Positions 58,432-64,000 of a stretch of DNA of 64,000 nucleotides are shown here, piece after piece. The DNA is from Sepiola atlantica. Lineage: Eukaryota; Mollusca; Cephalopoda; Sepiida; Sepiolidae. The stretch is from positions 97,203,353 through 97,267,352 of the forward strand of contig OY744535.1 of NCBI GenBank assembly GCA_963556195.1, read 5' to 3'. The position numbers and the translations under genes were made by a program. Under the pieces are notes generated by a model. That model was not told the origin of the DNA and did not search any database. It was given only the letters and a program-made list of their open reading frames with translations. The first letter of the stretch is position 1; every line of letters begins with the position of its first letter.

Positions 58432-59092
58432 TTTCTGCGGGTGTGTCCTGTCTTATGACATCTGTAACATTCACTATTTTTAAATGTACATTTATCTGCC
58501 GTGTGTCTGGTACTACCACATCTGTAACAATCCCGTCTCAAGGGTAATTTGTGTATTGGGTTTTCATAATCGGGAAATGTTTCCTGCATTGATATAGAAT
58601 ATTTCCGGGCTGATTCGATTGACACTGCTATTTCAATAGCTTGATTCAACATTAGATCCCTTTCGGTTAGTGGTCGTTCCTGGATTTTCACATCTTTAAT
58701 TCCAGAGACTAAGCGGTCCCGTATGTATTCACCAACCCTCTCTTCAAAATTGCAGTGTTTGGACATTTTCCTTAATGCGGCCACATAGTCACTTATAGAC
58801 TCTTCCTCCTTTTTGTCCCTCGTGTTGAACAAGAATCTTTCATGAATCACATTAGGTGCTGGTTTAATATGTCTCTGCATCAGCCCAACTAGTTTTCTTT
58901 TCCGGACGATTATCTGCTAAACCTCTTAACACAGCATAGTTTTTTGCACCAATAACGGATAATAAAATCGCCTTTTTCTTCCCTTCACTCTCAATATCAT
59001 TGGCTATAAAAAAAAAACTCCACACGTTCAATGTAGTTAATCCAAGACTCCTCAACATCGTTCCATTCCCGTAAAGTGCCCATCAACGCCAT
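58428..59092 (-). pseudogene. Gypsy gag, frameshifted, with two zinc knuckles
   Basis: The start ATG at 59092-59090 opens a frame that shifts in an A10 homopolymer near 59008. It continues in 59058-58864 (ANDIESEGKKKAILLSVIGA, KNYAVLRGL) and shifts again at about 58870 into 58880-58428. That part carries FLFNTRDKKEEESISDYVAA and LVSGIKDVKIQERPL. Two knuckles follow: CYRCGSTRHTADKC, and CYRCHKTGHTRRK, which stops at TGA (58430-58428) exactly where the last Cys should be. Pol overlaps in the -1 frame. The two shifts could partly be assembly errors at homopolymers. Confidence 0.88.
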
Positions 59093-59212
59093 TTTTTTTT
59101 TTATGCTTCTGGGAACTCCGAACACATCCAATAAGTGTGTTACTTCCAGCACATGTTGGTGTTAATCTTCCAAATCCCTTCCTCGCATATTCTTCTACTA
59201 CCTCGTCGCCAA

Positions 59213-59373
59213 TTATTAAGTCTGCACCATTTACTAAGTGTCAAGCCTGAACCAAGTGCCGATCTGTTAAAGTCTCTTCTTTTTATAATCAACACAACAA
59301 CAACCATTACAACAAAGGCGCCCTCTGGGCCAATCCAAGACTTCACCCAATGGCTGTAACTTGATACATTACA
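59213..59373 (-). repeat. 5' LTR of Gypsy element (minus strand)
   Basis: 161 bp; carries a TTTTTATAATC stretch that may hold the promoter and that is missing from the 3' LTR copy. In element orientation it begins TGTAATGTATC and is followed by the putative primer site TTGGCGACGAGG (about 59200-59212). Confidence 0.9.
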
Positions 59374-59382
59374 AAATTTAAG

Positions 59383-59766
59383 CTATCACTAAATGTGCTG
59401 TTAATTCTAACATGACGTTGAGCATTTCTGTACATTGCTTGAACAACCTTCACCAACCACTTGTTAGCTCCTAGTTTATGCAAAGCCCACCAAACAATTT
59501 TAAATTTAACCTGTCACTAAATGTGCTGTCAATTCTAACATGACTTTTAGCATTTCTGTACATTGCTTGAACAACCTTCACCAACCACTTGTTAGCCCCT
59601 AGTTTATGCAAAGCCCACCAAACAATTTTAAATTTAAACTCTCACTAAATGTGCTGTTAATTCTAACATGACCTTGAGCATTTCTGTACATCGCTTGAAC
59701 AACCTTCACCAACCACTTGTTAGCCCCTAGTTTATGCAAAGCCCACCAAACAATTTTAAATTTAAT
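59383..59766 (-). repeat. 128-bp RT-derived tandem array, remaining 3 copies
   Basis: Units start at 59383, 59511 and 59639, again exactly 128 bp apart, and continue the array split by the Gypsy insertion. With the left part it makes about ten units. Confidence 0.94.
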
Positions 59767-61648
59767 TTGTGGACTCGCTCTCAATGTTATTAAAATACAG
59801 AAAAAATAGGAGGAATATGAAAAGCAGATATAAACAATACAAAGGTTTTATATAAATTCACATATAAACTTGAAAGCGAGTAAGAAAATGTATTGAACTC
59901 CTAACGATGATAAATATTGTTGACTATTTTGGTTGTGGCAGATGTAAATGTGTGGGTGCAGCTGTCTATAGCAATATATAAGTGAGTCTGGCTTTAGTCA
60001 GTAGCAAGTTTGTGACAAGTATGTGTGAAAAGCTTAATGATAGAAACATTCCACAAAAGGAGTGATCAAAAGTTCATTAAGCTCAAATGAAACATGTTGA
60101 TCAGTTTCTCTTCTACAAGTTCTTTTTCGCATAAATGAATAATGCATGTTGAATGTATGGCCAGTTCTAAATCTAACACATGAAAAAGATTCCAATTTAC
60201 CAATGTTACATGTTTCATTGTTGCATCTCAGGATGATTAAGAAAAAATATTAATACTGTTTCTTCAATCCTATTGCCTAATTCCTTGATTTTGGACCCTT
60301 TTTATATTCTTCGTAAATTCACACGTTCACAAAACACAAATTTGTATATAAGCAGAGACACTTTTGATTTGGTTAAAATATAGGCATTTTTATATTTATT
60401 GGTTTTATATTTATTCTGCGTGGATCCACATGCATAAAGACCATTTTAATCACTTTTGATTTGGACGTCACAGGGTGAACATCCGCTTCTCTGTACGTCA
60501 CAACAACTATACAAATGTTACATAACTTTGATGTTTAATTGATGGATCTCAAAATGAAAAAAAAAAAACTAATATTATTTCTCCGATTTAATAAAAAAAT
60601 TTAAATAGGTAGAATAAGTAAAAAGGAGAATTTTTTAATAAGACATGACAAGAAATATGCGATAATCTATATAAAACAAAATGCATTGAATATTATAAAA
60701 AATGGTTGGATTCTGACAAACTTGGATCTAAGAGTAAAATAAGATGAATGTTGCTTACAATTTCAGTTTCTTTTTTAATCTTTATTTTTTTAAATTTACT
60801 AATGAGTCACTGCTTATCAAGGCTGAAAGCCACTTGAGGATTAGGGTTAATGAGATGGATTGATTTGCAGTTGAAAGATGATGGAATTTTATGAGAGGAT
60901 TGATAATAATGAATGAAATGAATGAAATTTGATGATTTTTGAGGACGATTTAGGACAAGTGTTTGTTATTATTGGTAAAAAGAAGTAACATTTTCCTTGG
61001 GTTTTCTTTTGAAAATGAAGATTTATCAAGGGAGATAACTCAATCCTTTAATAGAGGAATTTATTTATTTAAGTGATTTAACAAAACAATGCATTAGGGC
61101 TTTTCATTGAGGTCACTGGAAGGGTTGGGTTACATCACACTGAAAACTAACAAGGAACCATGAGATCTTTAAAGTGGACAGGATCAAAAGTAAGAACAAC
61201 AGATACAAGGAATAAACAACAACAAATCATCGGAATCACAGACAGGAGGTTACTAGAGACAATCGCCATCATGTCAACGTGACATGCTTAAGACAAAAAC
61301 TGGTGAACAAGCAAATTACGCTTAATTCCAAGAATGTCATCAGTGAAATGACTTCTCTGCACAGCTGGCGACAGATAAGTTAACTTTTCAAACTATTTGT
61401 TTACAAACAAGCGTTTCTGGGTTTGTGCAGATTTGTTTAGGGAAAGCCATCGCACTTCCACTACAAACACAATAGCCGTCACTACTTGACGCAGTAGGCA
61501 ATTTGACAAAATATTCAAATAGTCAAGCAAAATTTTTCTACTTTAAAGTTTTAACTCATATATGTTATAGTTATGAATTAAAATTGCCATTCTAATTACT
61601 TAGCTTTTCTACAACCAATCCTCATCTACCAATCAACACAATTACAGG
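59767..61648. other. AT-rich sequence, diverged copy of 44230-44929
   Basis: No gene recognised. Landmarks shared with the 44-kb region are in the same order: CTGTCTATAGCAA, TCTGGCTTTAGTCAG, AAGGGAGATAACTC (61028-61041), TTGTTTAG.GAAAG, and the 60-70 bp immediately before the AT array. The copy here is about 1 kb longer, because of indels. Confidence 0.6.
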
Positions 61649-64000
61649 TTGAATATAAATATGTTGAATATAAATATGCTGAATATAAATATGTTGAATT
61701 AAATATGTTGAATATAAATATGCTGACTATAAATATGCTGAATATAAATATGTTGAATATAAATATGCTGAATATAAATATGTTGGATATAAATATGTTG
61801 AATATAAATATGCTGAATATAAATATGTTGAATACACATATGTTGAATATAAATATGTTGAATATAAATATGTTGAATATAAATATGTTGAATATAAATA
61901 TGTAGAATATAAATATGTTGAATATAAATATGCTGAATATAAATATGTTGAATATAAATATGCTGAATATAAATATGTTGAATATAAAGATGTTGAATAT
62001 AAATATGTTGAATATAAATATGCTGAATATAAATATGTTGAATATAAATATGTTGAATACACATATGTTGAATATAAATATGCTGAATATAAATATGTTG
62101 AATATAAATATGTTGAATATAAATATGATGAATTTAAATATGTCGAATATAAATATGTTGAATTAAATATGTTCAATATAAATATGTAGAATATGTAGAA
62201 TATGCTGAATATGTTGAATTTAAATATGTAGAATATAAATATGTTGAATATAAATATGTTGAATATAAATATGTTGAATATAAATATGCTGAATATAAAG
62301 ATGTTGAATATAAATATGTTGAATATAAATATGTTGAATGTAAATATGTTGAATATAAATATGCTGAATAAAAATATGTTGAATGTAAATATGTTGAATA
62401 TAAATATGTTGAATATAAATATGCTGAATATAAATATGCTGAATATAAATATGCTGAATATGAATATGTTGAATATAAATATGTTGAATATAAATATGCT
62501 GAATATAAATATGTTGAATATGTTGAATATAAATATGTTGAATGTAAATATGTTGAATATAAATATGTTGAATATAAATATGTTGAATATAAATATGTTG
62601 AATATAAATATGCTGAATATAAATATGTTGAATATAAATATGTTGAATATAAATATGCTGAATATAAATATGCTGAATATAAATATGCTGAATATAAATA
62701 TGCTGAATATGAATATGTTGAATATAAATATGTTGAATATAAATATGTTGAATATAAATATGTTGAATATAAATATGCTGAATATAAATATGCTGAATAT
62801 AAATATGCTGAATATGTTGAATATAAATATGTTGAATATAAATATGTTGAATATAAATATGATGAATATAAATATGTTGAATATAAATATGCTGAATGTA
62901 AATATGTTGAATATAAATATGCTGAATATAAATATGTTGAATATAAATATGTTGAATTAAATATGTTGAATATAAATATGTTGAATATAAATATGGTGAA
63001 TATAAATATGTTGAATATAAATATGTTGAATATAAATACGTTGAATTAAATACGTTGAATATAAATATGTTGAATATAAATATGTTGAATACAAATATGT
63101 TGAATATCAATATGTTGAATATAAATATTTTGAATATAAATACGTTGAATATAAATATGTTGAATTAAATACGTTGAATATAAATATGTTGAATTAAATA
63201 TGCTGAATGTAAATATGTTGAATATAAATATGCTGAATATAAATATGTTGAATATAAATATGTTGAATATAAATATGTTGAATATAAATATGTTGAATAT
63301 AAATACGTTGAATTAAATACGTTGAATATAAATATGTTGAATATAAATATGTTGAATATAAATATGTTGAATATAAATATGTTGAATATAAATTTTTTGA
63401 ATATAAATATGCTGAATTTAAATATGTTGAATATAAATATGTTGAATTAAATATGTTGAATATAAATATGTTGAATATAAATATGCTGAATATAAATATG
63501 CTGAATATGTTGAATTTAAATATGTAGAATATAAATATGTTGAATATAAATATGCTGAATATAAATATGTTGAATATAAATATGCTGAATATAAATATGC
63601 TGAATATAAATATGTTGAATATAAATATGCTGAATATAAATATGCTGAATATAAATATGCTGAATATAAATATGCTGAATATAAATATGTTGAATATAAA
63701 TATGTTGAATATCAATATGCTGAATATAAATATGCTGAATATAAATATGTTGAATATAAATCTGCTGAATATAAATATGTTGGATATAAATATGTTGAAT
63801 ATAAATATGCTGAATATAAATATGTTGAATATAAAGATGTTGAATATAAATATGTTGAATATAAATATGCTGAATATAAATATGTTGAATATAAATATGT
63901 TGAATACACATATGTTGAATATAAATATGCTGAATATAAATATGTTGAATATAAATATGTTGAATATAAATATGATGAATTTAAATATGTTGAATATAAA
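61649..64000. repeat. 15-bp AT-rich minisatellite, array 2 (runs off the window)
   Basis: About 155 units of the same ATGTTGAATATAAAT family as 44930-45996, preceded by the same unique flank. ATGCTG variants are frequent, and some blocks recur in the same order (for example GAATACACATATG near 61830, 62055 and 63903), pointing to multi-unit duplications. Long frames of 120-300 codons on both strands are by-products of the period. Confidence 0.97.

Larger units (their letters stand above)
55012..59373 (-). mobile_element. Near-complete Gypsy retrotransposon inserted in the 128-bp array
   Basis: 4.36 kb with very short LTRs (121 and 161 bp). Gag and pol are in the order protease, RT, RNase H, integrase. 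The target duplication AAAT (55008-55011 and 59374-59377) joins the two halves of the 128-bp LINE array. A sequence TTGGCGACGAGG follows the 5' LTR on the minus strand, where the primer-binding site is expected. Pol is one long frame with only two internal stops, so the copy is young in coding terms, although gag has two frameshifts. Confidence 0.95.

Noticed and set aside
55012..59373. Alternative nuclear genetic code with TAA read as Tyr
   Set aside because: Two stops in one retrotransposon copy are easily explained by mutation; the copy also has gag frameshifts, and nothing else in the window supports recoding.
61699..63911. Long open frames (up to 296 codons) on both strands with YIQHI, YSTYL or NMLNI repeats
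   Set aside because: They are by-products of a 15-bp AT satellite whose period is a multiple of three; mirror frames exist on the opposite strand and no domain or composition of a real protein is present.

Overview
This is a eukaryotic nuclear window, AT-rich and dominated by repeats, with one multi-exon protein-coding gene that I can support. The organism looks like a lophotrochozoan, most probably a mollusc. The reasons are symmetric phase-1 exons for MEGF/SREC-type EGF-like modules, a recurrent AAGGGAGATAACTC-type word of the kind I associate with mollusc genomes, a tRNA-headed SINE, an insertion with a U2 snRNA-like head, and several invertebrate-type Gypsy and non-LTR elements. The species assignment is inference only. 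There are no prokaryotic features such as operons, Shine-Dalgarno sites or CRISPR.

Layout. 1-612 is AT-rich flank. 613-17386 is one uninterrupted satellite of 95-bp units (about 176 copies) with local higher-order structure. 17387-19204 holds a decayed non-LTR retrotransposon 3' end and a Helitron-type 3' terminus. 19205-28780 is a composite of 40-bp satellite arrays separated by about 1.1-kb spacers; a macro-unit of 2.4-2.55 kb is tandemly repeated, and each spacer ends in a decayed retroelement gag. 28780-30040 is a diverged, longer version of that spacer.

30062-53318 contains a minus-strand gene. Four 138-bp exons, each encoding one EGF-like module, lie at 53318-53181, 50878-50741, 46444-46307 and 37090-36953. 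They are followed by an exon encoding a transmembrane helix (30187-30062) and a second, degenerate transmembrane exon (30318-30212). All exons start in phase 1, and the EGF exons and main TM exon are symmetric 1-1. The parts read as an EGF-repeat membrane receptor whose 5' end and cytoplasmic tail are not recognised in the window.

Its introns are packed with mobile DNA. They hold a rearranged Gypsy (30782-35103) with an in-frame 27-bp minisatellite inside its integrase and a Mutator-like MITE; a complete but decayed LTR retrotransposon with target-site duplications (37396-41545); a palindrome beside an LTR/primer-site-like sequence (42700-42960); a 15-bp AT array (44930-45996); a SINE beside a U2-headed insertion (46653-47346); and a broken LINE (48480-49740).

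Beyond the gene, 53495-59766 is a LINE in which a 128-bp piece of the reverse transcriptase has become a ten-copy tandem array. A near-complete Gypsy (55012-59373) is inserted inside that array. 59767-61648 is a diverged copy of the sequence preceding the first AT array, and 61649-64000 is a second 15-bp array running off the window. No tRNA, rRNA or functional snRNA gene was recognised. No new biochemical system is evident; the novelty lies in how repeats arise from, and insert into, one another.
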